DNA of 64,000 bases from JAHECQ01 sp963775125 (GTDB lineage: Bacteria; Actinomycetota; Acidimicrobiia; Acidimicrobiales; SZUA-35), in assembly GCA_963775125.1 (NCBI GenBank), contig CAVZHQ010000001.1, forward strand, positions 1-64,000. Reading direction: 5' to 3'. Within the stretch, counting starts at the first letter, position 1. Every line of letters begins with the position of its first letter. The notes below the pieces were generated by a model. The model had not been told where the DNA came from and searched no databases. It saw nothing but the letters and a program-made list of their open reading frames with translations. This document shows, piece after piece, positions 56,417 through 64,000 of the stretch. Both the position numbers and the translations under genes were made by a program.

Positions 56417-56761
56417 TCAGCCGAGGTCAGCGCAGGTCGTGACGGCGTCTGCGATGTCCTGCTCGAACGCTTCGACCAGACCTTCGACGTCTGATTTGCC
56501 GTCACCGAGATCGTCGAAGACGTCGTCCATCGACGGAGGGTCCTCTTGGGGGCTGCCGTCGTCTTCGACATAGAACTCGGAGTAGTCAGCATTCTCCGTA
56601 ATGTCATCGGCGACGCACTGGGCTTCTTCAGTAGTCAGATCGGCAATGTCGACCAGGGCGGCGGCGAGGGCATCGGGGTCCGAGTCGGGCTTGGAGGAAC
56701 AGCCGACGAGAAGGAGCGAGGCCGCGACGAGGCTGGCAGTCAGGCGAAATCGGCGAGTCAC
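56417..56761 (-). CDS. Small acidic lipoprotein
   Basis: 114 residues. A signal peptide RFRLTASLVAASLLLVGC with a proper lipobox (LVGC) is followed by an acidic domain with two further cysteines (AQCVADDI and TTCADLG), probably paired. Similar small exported proteins with an 'l...e..Cva' pattern are common in Acidimicrobiia. No function can be given. It would be anchored to the outer face of the cytoplasmic membrane. Confidence 0.7.
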   Translation of the reverse strand: MTRRFRLTASLVAASLLLVGCSSKPDSDPDALAAALVDIADLTTEEAQCVADDITENADYSEFYVEDDGSPQEDPPSMDDVFDDLGDGKSDVEGLVEAFEQDIADAVTTCADLG

Positions 56762-56788
56762 CCGGTCATGTTAGGGCCGCGACAAGGG

Positions 56789-57257
56789 TTACCGGCGACT
56801 GGAGATGACCCCGGTGTTGAACCCTGCGAGGTGGAGACCTCCCGCGAAGCGAGCGTGTTCGATCTTGACGCACCGGTTCATGACGACGTCGAGTCCTGCG
56901 GCGGCAGCCACCTCGGCCGCCTCATCGCTGACGATGCCGAGCTGCAGCCACAGTGTCTTGGCCCCGGCGGCCACGGCTTCTCGTGGCGATGTCCGGGCAG
57001 TCGTCCGGCCGTCGGAACACGTCGACGATGTCGGGCACCTCGGGGAGATCCGCGAGCGAAGGGTAGACGGTGAGTCCGTTGATCTCGGTCTCCCGCGGAT
57101 TCACCGGGTAGAGGCGGTAGTTGCAGACCGACGACTTGAGGTAGGTGATGACGAAGTTCGAGGCCCGGGCCGGGTTGGAGGAAGCGCCGACGATGGCGAT
57201 GGACCGGGTGTTGTCCAGGATGTGCTTGCGCTCGGCGGCGGAGGTTTCGTGGGTCAT
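56789..57257 (-). CDS. CoA-binding domain protein (YccU type, one frameshift)
   Basis: ATG 57257, about 155 residues once a one-base break near 56,985 is joined. The Rossmann-like CoA-binding domain shows RSIAIVGASSNPARASNFVI, YLKSSVCNYRLYPVNPRETE and, after the break, KTLWLQLGIVSDEAAEVAAA and GLDVVMNRCVKIEH. This single-domain family binds CoA or nucleotides, with no known reaction. It overlaps the MetY-type gene by four bases and is probably co-expressed. Confidence 0.85.
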
Positions 57258-58534
57258 GGCGCTCCCAATGCTTGGTCGAGGTCCCAAAGGATGTCCTCGA
57301 GATCTTCGAGGCCGACCGACAGGCGCACCATGTCGGGTCCGACGCCCGCGGCGGTGAGTTGTTCGTCGGTGAGCTGCTGGTGTGTGGTCGATGCGGGGTG
57401 GATGACGAGCGTGCGGGCGTCGCCCACGTTGGCGAGATGGCTCACCAGCACCAACCGTTCGATGAACGCTCGTCCTGCGTCGCGTCCGCCCTTCACGCCG
57501 AAGGTGAAGATGGCGCCCGGTCCCTTTGGCAGGTACTTCTGAGCGAGCTGGTGGTGGGGCGATGAGGGGAGCCCAGCGTACGCGACCCAGGAGATTCTCG
57601 GGTCGGCTTCGAGCCACTCGGCGACGGCCTGGGCGTTGGCCACGTGCGCGTCCATCCGCTGGGGGAGCGTCTCGAGCCCCTGAAGGAGAAGGAAGGCGTT
57701 GAAGGGTGACAAGGAGGCGCCGACGTCACGAAGCTGTTCGGCCCGAAGCGCCGTGCAGAACGCGTACTCGCCGAAGTTGTCGTACCACTGGAGCCCGTTG
57801 TAGGTGGGCACTGGCTCGGTGAATCGCGGGAAACGGCCGGAGGACCAGTCGAAACGGCCGGCCTCGCTGACCACGCCGCCGATGCTGGTGCCATGCCCGC
57901 CGATGAACTTCGTTGCGCTGTGGAGCACGATGTCGGCGCCGAACTCCATGGGCCGGCAGAGGTACGGCGTTGAGAAGGTGGCGTCGATGACCAGGGGAAG
58001 ATCGTGCGCACGGGCCACGTCGGCGAGACCCTCGACGTCGGCGACCGCTCCACCGGGATTCCCGATGATCTCGGTGTAGAGGGCCTTGGTCTCGGGTCGG
58101 ATGGCGGCGGCGAACGCATCGACATCGGTGTTGGGCACGAACGTGGTGGCCACTCCGAGTCGCTTGAGGGTGGTGGCGAGCAGGGTGTACGTGCCTCCGT
58201 AGATGCCAGAGGCTGCGACGAAGTGGTCGCCGGCTCCGCCCAACGTGGTCAGGGCGAGAAACTCGGCCGCCTGGCCGCTCGCCGTGGCGACGGCTCCGAT
58301 CCCGCCTTCGAGGCTGGCCATGCGCTCCTCGAACGCCGCCGTCGTCGGGTTGGACAACCGAGTGTAGATCGTGCCGTATTTCTGGAGCGCGAAGAGGTCG
58401 GCCGCGTCCTGGGTGTCCTCGAACACGAAGCTGGTCGACTGATAGATCGGCACGGCCCGGGCGCCCGTGGTGGGGTCTGGTTGCCCGCCCGCGTGCAAGG
58501 CGCGAGTTCGAAATCCCCATGGGCGATCGGTCAT
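57254..58534 (-). CDS. metY: O-acetylhomoserine sulfhydrylase / MetY-type PLP enzyme
   Basis: 426 residues. Cys/Met-metabolism PLP fold: YTRLSNPTTAAFEERMASLE, ATASGQAAEFLALTTL, and the PLP lysine in DIVLHSATKFIGGHGTSIGG. VSHLANVGDARTLVIHPAST is typical of the O-acetylhomoserine branch and longer than in cystathionine lyases. It makes homocysteine or methionine directly from O-acetylhomoserine and a sulfur donor. Coupled to a CoA-binding protein downstream. No metX is in the window. Confidence 0.9.
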   Translation of the reverse strand: MTDRPWGFRTRALHAGGQPDPTTGARAVPIYQSTSFVFEDTQDAADLFALQKYGTIYTRLSNPTTAAFEERMASLEGGIGAVATASGQAAEFLALTTLGGAGDHFVAASGIYGGTYTLLATTLKRLGVATTFVPNTDVDAFAAAIRPETKALYTEIIGNPGGAVADVEGLADVARAHDLPLVIDATFSTPYLCRPMEFGADIVLHSATKFIGGHGTSIGGVVSEAGRFDWSSGRFPRFTEPVPTYNGLQWYDNFGEYAFCTALRAEQLRDVGASLSPFNAFLLLQGLETLPQRMDAHVANAQAVAEWLEADPRISWVAYAGLPSSPHHQLAQKYLPKGPGAIFTFGVKGGRDAGRAFIERLVLVSHLANVGDARTLVIHPASTTHQQLTDEQLTAAGVGPDMVRLSVGLEDLEDILWDLDQALGAP

Positions 58535-58589
58535 TGCCCCATCCTGCCATCGGCCGGCCGGTCCACCAAGCCGAGTCCGGCCCGGAAGT

Positions 58590-58973
58590 TCACCCGAGGG
58601 CGACGACGGCCAAAGCCACGCTCAGCAGGATTGCGTTGCGATACAGGCTTCGCCGGTCGACGGGGCGATCACCACTCGAGCCGAAGCAGGAGCAGGCGGT
58701 AGGGACGCCGCGCCGAACGAGGTCGGCGAGGAACACGGTGAAGCCCGCAAGCAGGGCGAACGCGACCATCGCTCCCCAGGCCGGTCGAAGCACCAGAGCC
58801 GCCGCCGTCACCAGTTCGAGACCGGGCACGGCCAACGCGAGCATCCCCGGCCACGGGAGGTGCAGCGCCGCGAAGCCCTCTGCCGTGCGTCGCGGCGACC
58901 GCAATTTGGTCGACGCCGCCCAGACGAACACCAGCGCGAGACCGACCGCGAGGAGGGGGGCGACGATGTTCAT
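58590..58973 (-). CDS. MauE/DoxX-like membrane protein
   Basis: 127 residues from ATG 58973, four membrane helices. ACSCFGSSGD followed by SLYRNAILL is the MauE signature (CxCFG...RN). In methylamine dehydrogenase clusters MauE helps disulfide formation. In other actinobacteria the same family stands alone, as here, and may work with a thioredoxin-like protein. None is adjacent. Confidence 0.75.
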   Translation of the reverse strand: MNIVAPLLAVGLALVFVWAASTKLRSPRRTAEGFAALHLPWPGMLALAVPGLELVTAAALVLRPAWGAMVAFALLAGFTVFLADLVRRGVPTACSCFGSSGDRPVDRRSLYRNAILLSVALAVVALG

Positions 58974-59062
58974 GACGATTGCGTGTCTCCTGGCCCGTCC
59001 ACGTTCCTGCATGTCGCGGTCGACGCTCTCCGTGGTCTATCGTCGATCGCATTCATTCGGGC

Positions 59063-60082
59063 ATGCATTTCGGCAAGAGCGTTGGTGAGAAAGCGGTGGA
59101 CAGCTTGAGGCGGGTCGGAGTCGTGCGGGACAGAATCGTGCGAGACAGGGTTTCGATCGGGTCGTCGACGCTCCGTCGTTCACTCCTCGCCGCCCTGACC
59201 CTCATGATCTCACTCTGCGTGAGCTCGCCGGTCTCGGCGGAATCTCCCGGGCACGACGCTCCTCCGCCGGCGCATCAGATGACCGTGGCGACGGTCAGCC
59301 CCGGAGTCCGTGACTCCATCGTGCGGCTCTACGGCGCAGTGTTCGACCGTGATCCCGATCAGCCCGGCCTGGACTACTGGGTCGACCGTTACCTGACGTG
59401 GACCCCCCTCGACCAGATCGCCCAGTCGTTCATGGGCTCGCCGGAATGGTTGGACACCTACGGGCCCGTCGATGATGCCCAGTTCGTCGTTCTGCTCTAT
59501 CGCAACGTGCTCGACCGCGATCCCGATGCGGCAGGGCAGGAGTATTGGACGGGACAACTCGCCGGGGGGCTGACCCGGTCGGCCATGCTCATCGGTTTCT
59601 CCGAGTCGGCCGAGAACGTGGTTCGTACCGCCACCGCGGTCCCCGAGGCGCCCCCGCCGCCGCCACCTTCGCCCTTTCCTGCGTTGCCTGCGGGTTCGGG
59701 CGCCGGTCGGCGAATCGTGTACTCGGGGAGCCAACAGCGCGTCTGGTTGATCGAGTCGAACGAGATCGTCGTCGACAGCTACCTCGTCTCGGGCAAGGTC
59801 AACACCCCGAATCCCGGTACCTACGGCGTCTACTCGAAGTCGCCGATCGCCTGGGCCGGCCACGACGGCATCACGATGCGACACATGGTCCGATTCGCCC
59901 GAGGCGCTGCGCTCGCCATCGGCTTCCACTCCATCCCCCGCTTCGCCGACGGTCGTCCGTTGCAGAGCGAATCGGAGCTCGGCACGTACCGATCCAGCGG
60001 CTGCGTCCGCCAGGCCGACCCCAAGGCCGAGGCGCTCTACCACTGGGCGACCGTCGGCACGACCGTCGTCGTCACCCGGTAG
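59063..60082 (+). CDS. Exported L,D-transpeptidase with DUF4214 repeats
   Basis: About 339 residues from ATG 59063. A long N-region and hydrophobic signal (LRRSLLAALTLMISLCVSSP) lead to two DUF4214-type repeats, LYGAVFDRDPDQPGLDYWVD and LYRNVLDRDPDAAGQEYWTG. After a Pro-rich linker the YkuD domain has RVWLIESNEIVVDSYLVSGK, GFHSIPRF and the catalytic cysteine in YRSSGCVRQ. It should cross-link peptidoglycan or attach proteins to it. The DUF4214 part is of unknown role and may bind the wall. Confidence 0.85.
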   Translation: MHFGKSVGEKAVDSLRRVGVVRDRIVRDRVSIGSSTLRRSLLAALTLMISLCVSSPVSAESPGHDAPPPAHQMTVATVSPGVRDSIVRLYGAVFDRDPDQPGLDYWVDRYLTWTPLDQIAQSFMGSPEWLDTYGPVDDAQFVVLLYRNVLDRDPDAAGQEYWTGQLAGGLTRSAMLIGFSESAENVVRTATAVPEAPPPPPPSPFPALPAGSGAGRRIVYSGSQQRVWLIESNEIVVDSYLVSGKVNTPNPGTYGVYSKSPIAWAGHDGITMRHMVRFARGAALAIGFHSIPRFADGRPLQSESELGTYRSSGCVRQADPKAEALYHWATVGTTVVVTR

Positions 60083-60124
60083 CCCCACCGCCCCACCGTC
60101 CAAACCGACCCGTCCAAACCGACC
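60083..60124 (+). repeat. Short tandem duplications after the L,D-transpeptidase stop
   Basis: CCCCACCG twice (60083-60098) and CGTCCAAACCGACC twice (60097-60110, 60111-60124), directly after the TAG at 60080-60082 and directly before the next repeat element. Confidence 0.9.
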
Positions 60125-60130
60125 CAGGTC

Positions 60131-60237
60131 AACCTCCGGCTCCACGCGTCACCCCCGCCGAACCTCCGGCTGGGTGCGTCGGTTTCCGACGTCTGGAGCC
60201 GGAGGTTCGGGGTGAGCGACGCTTCCAGCCGGAGGTT
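60131..60237. repeat. 107-bp nested inverted repeat, AACCTCCGGC family (copy 1)
   Basis: AACCTCCGGC at 60131 and 60161, its inverse GCCGGAGGTT at 60198 and 60228. Spacing 30, 37 and 30 bp. In the centre CGTCGG-TTT-CCGACG (60177-60191) is a perfect stem with a three-base loop. The arms pair in a nested way. It lies between convergent genes, where it could stop transcription from both sides. Confidence 0.95.
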
Positions 60238-60258
60238 GACGGTGGGATGACGGGTTGG

Positions 60259-61254
60259 TCAGCCTCTTCGGCGGGCGGCCATTCCGGCGAGACACTCGAG
60301 GAACAGTCGATTGGCGACGTTGATGGTGCAGTCGGCGTGGTCGTACGCGGGGGAGACCTCCACGATGTCCATGGCCACGATCTGGTGTTCCTGACCCAGT
60401 CGTCTGACCGCGCGGAGAAGATCGGCGGCAACCAGGCCGCCGGGCTCTGGCGTGCCGGTGCCGGGGGCGTAGGCAGGATCGAGCGCGTCGATGTCGATCG
60501 AGACATAGAGGTACTCGGGTCCGTCGAGGGCTTCGGCGATGGCATCGTCGAGCACCGGTTTGAAGCCGCGGTCCCAGATCTCGTCCATCAGGTGCCAGCG
60601 CATTCCCTGCTCGGCCATCCACTCCCACACCTCGGGGCCGGGCCACATGCTCCTGAGGCCGACCTGTACGAAATTGGCTCCCGGGATCGCGCCCGACTCG
60701 ATGAGGCGCCGCATCGGTGTTCCGTGGCTGGCAAGATTTCCGTCGATGGTGTCGGCGGTGTCGGCATGAGCGTCGAAGTGGACCATGCCGACCCTGCCAT
60801 GGCCGTACACGTCGGCGACCGCGGTCGCCGACGGCCACGTGATGGTGTGGTCGCCGCCGATCACGAAGGGAACGATCCCGCGGCTCGCCACCTCGTGGAC
60901 GCGTTCTTTGATGTTCGCAAGACTGGCGTCGACCTGGCCGTGGGGGCAGAACGCGTCGCCGTAGTCGATGACCTCGAGGTGATCGAAGATCTCGAGCCCA
61001 AGTCCGATGTGATAGCTGCCCGACTCGTAGGCGTCGACCCGCAGTGACCGAGGGCCGAATCGGGCGCCGGGCCGGTTGGTCGTTCCGAGATCGAATGGAG
61101 CGCCGATGACGGCAACGTCGGGCTTCCAGGAGTCGAGCTGCTCGACGTCGGTCAGGAGCGGACGTTGGGCAAAGGTGAGCACGCTGCCGAACGCGAACCC
61201 CTGATCGAGCTGCTTTCGGTAGCCCGGTGTGAGTGATCGCTGGGTGTCGTCCAT
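60259..61254 (-). CDS. Ureohydrolase (agmatinase/guanidinobutyrase type)
   Basis: 331 residues from ATG 61254 (MDDTQRSLTPGYRKQLDQGF). The three Mn-binding motifs are present: IGGDHTITWP, VHFDAHADTAD and SIDIDALDPAYAPGTGTPEP. GAPFDLGTTNRPGARFGPRS is also diagnostic. It removes urea from a guanidino compound. Agmatine, guanidinobutyrate or a related substrate cannot be chosen from sequence alone. Confidence 0.88.
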   Translation of the reverse strand: MDDTQRSLTPGYRKQLDQGFAFGSVLTFAQRPLLTDVEQLDSWKPDVAVIGAPFDLGTTNRPGARFGPRSLRVDAYESGSYHIGLGLEIFDHLEVIDYGDAFCPHGQVDASLANIKERVHEVASRGIVPFVIGGDHTITWPSATAVADVYGHGRVGMVHFDAHADTADTIDGNLASHGTPMRRLIESGAIPGANFVQVGLRSMWPGPEVWEWMAEQGMRWHLMDEIWDRGFKPVLDDAIAEALDGPEYLYVSIDIDALDPAYAPGTGTPEPGGLVAADLLRAVRRLGQEHQIVAMDIVEVSPAYDHADCTINVANRLFLECLAGMAARRRG

Positions 61255-61318
61255 CGGCAGACGGTAGTTTCTCGCGGCCGGTGGGGCCCGCATCGACCAA
61301 AGTGACTAACTTCGCCTG

Positions 61319-62612
61319 GTGGACGCACGACAACTGGCCCAAGTCTGCAATGCCGATGGCGTCTTTCGCCTCGCAGCCCGATGCTGGACCGGCTCGCTGA
61401 GCCTCGACTTCGGACATGCGCCGGAGTCGAGTCTCGACGAGGGGCGACCTCGACTCGTGCTCTCCATCGTCGATGGTGTTGCGCGGTGTCGATGCCTCTG
61501 CCCTCGGCCAATCCGTTCGGGGGCATGTTGCCATTGCCGCGACCGGCGACATCTGGACGGCGTTGCTCGCCGCCGTTCCACCGCCGCAGTGCAACGATTT
61601 GGGCTCGGCCCGCCACCTCGGACTGAAGGTCAGCGGTGATCAAGAGGCGTTCGCGCAGCACTTCGGCGCCATCAGCCGTGTGATCGAATTGCTTCGTCGA
61701 GACCGTCACGGGTTGCCGTCATCGTCCGGGCCGTATGCGCCCACCCACCTCGGTCCGGTCGACTCGCCGGTCGGCCGTTACCACCACGTCGAGCTCGGCG
61801 CCGATCGACTGGATCACCGGCTCTACGTCGAGACCGCGGGGCAGGGCATACCGCTACTCTTGCAGCACACCGCAGGCGCACATGGCGCCCAGTGGCGGCA
61901 CCTGTTCGAGGACCGGTGGATCACCGAGCACTTCCAGCTCGTGGCCTACGACCTTCCGTTCCACGGCAAGTCTCTGCCACCGCAGGGCAAGGACTGGTGG
62001 TCAGAGCCGTATCGCCTCACGACCGAGTTCCTGATGTCGATTCCCCTGGCGGTCGCCGACGCGCTCGGGCTCCATCGGCCGGTGTTCATGGGCTGCTCCA
62101 TAGGCGGTCTCTTGGCGCTCGATCTCGCCCGGTTCCACCCCGACCGGTTCCGGGCCGTCATCGGCGTCGAACCCTCCCTGAAGGTCGAGGGGAACTACGA
62201 CGCCATGACCCATCTCTGGCATCCCCGCATCGACTCGAGCTACAAGGCCGCGTTGATGGAGGGCCTGATGGCACCGCAGTCACCCGAGGCCCTCCGCAAG
62301 GAGACAGCCTTCGTCTACTCCCAAGGCTGGCCGGCTGCGTTTCTCGGCGATCTGTACTTCTACGTGGTCGATCACGACCTGCGGTCCGACGCCGACCAGA
62401 TCGACTCGTCCAAGGTGGGCGTCCACCTGCTGTCCGGTGAGTACGACTGGAGCGCGACGCCCGAAGCCGGTCGCCTGGCCCACGAAGCCATCGCCGGCTC
62501 GACCTGGGCGCTCATGGAAGGCGTCGGACACTTCCCCATGAGCGAAAACCCCGAGGTGTTCCTCGCCTATCTGAAACCAGTACTCCAGGACCTGCTCGCC
62601 GCTTCAGCGTGA
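61319..62612 (+). CDS. SCP2-like domain fused to alpha/beta hydrolase (one frameshift)
   Basis: GTG 61319. Residues 1-55 (LAQVCNADGVFRLAARCWTG, LSLDFGHA, LVLSIVDGVA) continue after a shift near 61,480 with VAIAATGDIWTALLAAVPPP, together like an SCP2 sterol-transfer-type domain. From about residue 165 an alpha/beta hydrolase follows: LLLQHTAGAHGAQWRHLFED, the nucleophile in FMGCSIGGLLALDLARFH, Asp in LSGEYDWSATP and His in GVGHFPMSE. Total about 430 residues. The fusion suggests a hydrolase for a lipid held by its own binding domain, which is inferred. Confidence 0.7.
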
Positions 62613-62718
62613 ACCTCCGGCCCCAGGCGTCACGCCCGCCGAACCTCCGGCCCCAAGCGTCGGAAACCGACGGCTGGAGCCGGAGGTTGGTGCGACTCGA
62701 CGGCTGGAGCCGGAGGTT
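62612..62718. repeat. 107-bp nested inverted repeat, AACCTCCGGC family (copy 2)
   Basis: AACCTCCGGC at 62612 and 62642, GCCGGAGGTT at 62679 and 62709. Spacing 30, 37, 30, identical to copy 1. Central stem CGTCGG-AAA-CCGACG (62658-62672). The loop is AAA rather than TTT. The first base is the last base of the hydrolase stop codon. Confidence 0.95.
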
Positions 62719-62794
62719 CGTCGGGAGGATGGGTCGATTGACTCTCTGAGGTTCTTCTCAACCGACCCCCTCATTGCGTCCGATACATGCGAGC

Positions 62795-63043
62795 ATGGGT
62801 GCTGTGATCGAGAATCTGATCGAAGAGTTCAAGAGTGGCTTCAGCGGACAGCTGATTGATCGGGGTCGGGTCGTCGACCAACTCCTCGATCTGCGCCTTG
62901 CAGCTCAGGGGCAGCCGCACGTCACCGCGCTGGTCGACGAGGTCCTGTCGAACATCCCGGGCCGTACCGTCGTCGAGACTTCGTGGTGGGGCGAAACGCT
63001 CGACCGCCTGGCAACGGCGGCAACCCCGCAGCCGGTCGTGTAG
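62795..63043 (+). CDS. Small conserved hypothetical protein
   Basis: 82 residues from ATG 62795 (MGAVIENLIEEFKSGFSGQL). Mostly helical: VVDQLLDLRLAAQGQPHVTA and VDEVLSNIPGRTVVETSWWG. No known motif is recognised. It follows a repeat element and probably has its own promoter. Codon use fits its neighbours. Confidence 0.5.
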   Translation: MGAVIENLIEEFKSGFSGQLIDRGRVVDQLLDLRLAAQGQPHVTALVDEVLSNIPGRTVVETSWWGETLDRLATAATPQPVV

Positions 63044-63073
63044 CAGCCGTCCTACGCCCCGGACCCGGCCTGG

Positions 63074-63751
63074 TCAGGAAAAGTTCTTCCGGCGCATCAG
63101 CCGGTCGGCCCCGGCATCGATGCCGGGCAATTGGGGTTGAATCGCCCGGTCGTGAGCGCTGTGATGCAGCGCGGCCAACGCCATGACGATCTCTTCGACC
63201 TCGTCCCAGTTGCGCGCCCGTGGCCCATCGAGGTGGCGGTTGTAGGGCTGTTCGAACACGATCACGTCGTTGCCTGCGGCGCGGAGTGCTTCGATGTTGT
63301 GGGGGGCGTCGTCGATGTAGGCATCGGCCTCGACCTCGGGTTTCGCCCCGAGGAAACAGATGTCGCGGTAGGGAACCTGGGCGTTGTCGAGCCAGGTGAC
63401 CGTGTCGCCGATGGCCGCGGCATGGCCCCAGTTGGTGTAGAGCCGGTGGGTGATGATGCGAATCCAGATCCCGGCATCGGAGAGTCGCCAGAGGGCGTCG
63501 GCGCAGCCCTCGAGCTGCGGAAGATCTCGAAGCAGGTGTCGCTCGGTGACGGCATAGCGGTGGAGTTCGTTGAACGCGGCGTCGTCGATGCCCCACTCCT
63601 GGAAACCCCAGGAACGTTCGAGAGTGAGCGTCTCGGGGTCGACGCCCTGATGCTCGGCGACGATTTCCCGGAAACCCCGGGTGTAGTCGGCGCACACTCC
63701 ATCGAGGTCGACCCCGAAGACGAATGAACCAGGGACAGACGAACCAGACAC
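63074..63751 (-). CDS. 5'(3')-deoxyribonucleotidase-like HAD phosphatase
   Basis: 225 residues. The HAD nucleophile motif is FGVDLDGVCADYTRGFREIV, followed by SWGFQEWGIDD (cap), IRIITHRLYTNWG (motif II Thr) and AYIDDAPHNIEALRAAG (motif IV). This is the pattern of the NT5C family, which removes phosphate from nucleotides. It is transcribed away from the SDR gene at the right edge, with 23 bp between starts. Confidence 0.8.
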   Translation of the reverse strand: MSGSSVPGSFVFGVDLDGVCADYTRGFREIVAEHQGVDPETLTLERSWGFQEWGIDDAAFNELHRYAVTERHLLRDLPQLEGCADALWRLSDAGIWIRIITHRLYTNWGHAAAIGDTVTWLDNAQVPYRDICFLGAKPEVEADAYIDDAPHNIEALRAAGNDVIVFEQPYNRHLDGPRARNWDEVEEIVMALAALHHSAHDRAIQPQLPGIDAGADRLMRRKNFS

Positions 63752-63774
63752 AGGCGAGACGGTACAGTTCCGAG

Positions 63775-64000
63775 ATGGCAGGGACGATCATCATCACGGG
63801 TGCAGGTTCAGGAATCGGTCGAGCAACTGCCGATCGGTTCCTTGCCGACGGGTGGTCGGTCGGGCTCGTAGGCAGGAGGGCCGACCGGCTCGAAGCCGTC
63901 GCGACGAGTGCCGGTTCCGGGCCAGGAACAGCCATGGTGTTGGCGGGCGACATTGCCGACGAGTCGTTCGTCCGGACCATGGTCGAGCAGTTCGTCGCCC
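63775..64000 (+). CDS. SDR-family oxidoreductase, N-terminal part (3' partial)
   Basis: ATG 63775. 75 residues are in the window before the right edge. The NAD(P)-binding TGAGSGIGRATADRFLADGW and GLVGRRADRLEAVA, then AGDIADESFV, are the standard start of a classical short-chain dehydrogenase. The active site lies outside the window, so nothing more can be said about the substrate. Confidence 0.85.
   Translation, partial: MAGTIIITGAGSGIGRATADRFLADGWSVGLVGRRADRLEAVATSAGSGPGTAMVLAGDIADESFVRTMVEQFVA

Noticed and set aside
60131..60237. Simple rho-independent terminator
   Set aside because: No T-run follows the stem on either strand, and the same geometry occurs at sites that are not gene ends. 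Terminator activity is still possible.
59545..61047. 500-codon plus-strand frame across the L,D-transpeptidase end and the ureohydrolase
   Set aside because: It overlaps two recognised genes and a repeat element, and is Arg/Gly-rich without motifs.
1..64000. tRNA, rRNA or insertion-sequence features
   Set aside because: No T-loop/acceptor combination, rRNA-like stretch, transposase or IS end was seen on reading both strands by eye. A covariance-model search would be decisive.

Overview
The window is two unlike pieces joined at about base 13,333. The left piece (1 to ~13,333) holds most of a type VI secretion system (T6SS)-like contractile injection locus. In order on the + strand it has a sheath C-terminus, a small protein, an Hcp-type tube protein, a gp25/TssE-type protein, VgrG, TssF, TssG, TssK, a ClpV/ClpB-type ATPase, a membrane-anchored FHA protein and a Ser/Thr kinase. 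A second FHA protein lies on the opposite strand. Almost every one of these genes is interrupted by single-base frameshifts, so the intervals given are reconstructed genes rather than open frames. I cannot assign this piece to a phylum.

The right piece (~13,334 to 64,000) reads as a high-GC actinobacterial chromosome, probably an Acidimicrobiia/Ilumatobacter-like lineage. This is inferred from F420-type luciferase-like oxidoreductases, a SARP-type regulator, frequent GTG/TTG starts, ATGA-type overlaps and menaquinone genes. At the join, a PLP-dependent deaminase/desulfhydrase gene (from the right) and an FHA gene (from the left) are both cut in mid-frame. No integrase, IS, tRNA or att site is visible there, so an assembly or library chimera is the leading explanation and recent insertion is second.

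Layout of the right piece. 13.5-17.8 kb: nitroreductase, ammonium transporter with a GlnR-like site, TrpB2 and a methyltransferase. 17.8-19.5 kb: a HipBA toxin-antitoxin pair. 19.6-30.4 kb: a catabolic neighbourhood with an LLM oxidoreductase, class III CoA-transferase, amidase, MFS pump, two acyl-CoA dehydrogenases, an SDR, an FAH-family hydratase/hydrolase and a dihydropyrimidinase. 30.4-33.5 kb: Lon protease (many frameshifts) and a ribbon-helix-helix-like protein. 33.5-47.3 kb: acyl-CoA ligase and menaquinone genes menE, F, B, D, H and C interspersed with others. 47.3-53.4 kb: a cobalamin riboswitch followed by btuFCD-cobO-cobU-cobT-cobS for B12 uptake and salvage. 53.4-64 kb: a response regulator-SARP with a small HisKA-like partner, a MetY-type enzyme, a MauE-like protein, a DUF4214-L,D-transpeptidase, a ureohydrolase, an SCP2-hydrolase fusion, a nucleotidase and a partial SDR.

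The most unusual non-coding signal is a set of about 107-bp intergenic elements. Each has four copies of a short word in a two-forward, two-inverted layout with nearly fixed 29-30/37-39/29-30 bp spacing. Two unrelated word families (TTCTGCAAG and AACCTCCGGC) share this layout. Short 14-15 bp tandem duplications also cluster at stop codons. No rRNA, tRNA, CRISPR array or insertion sequence was found.
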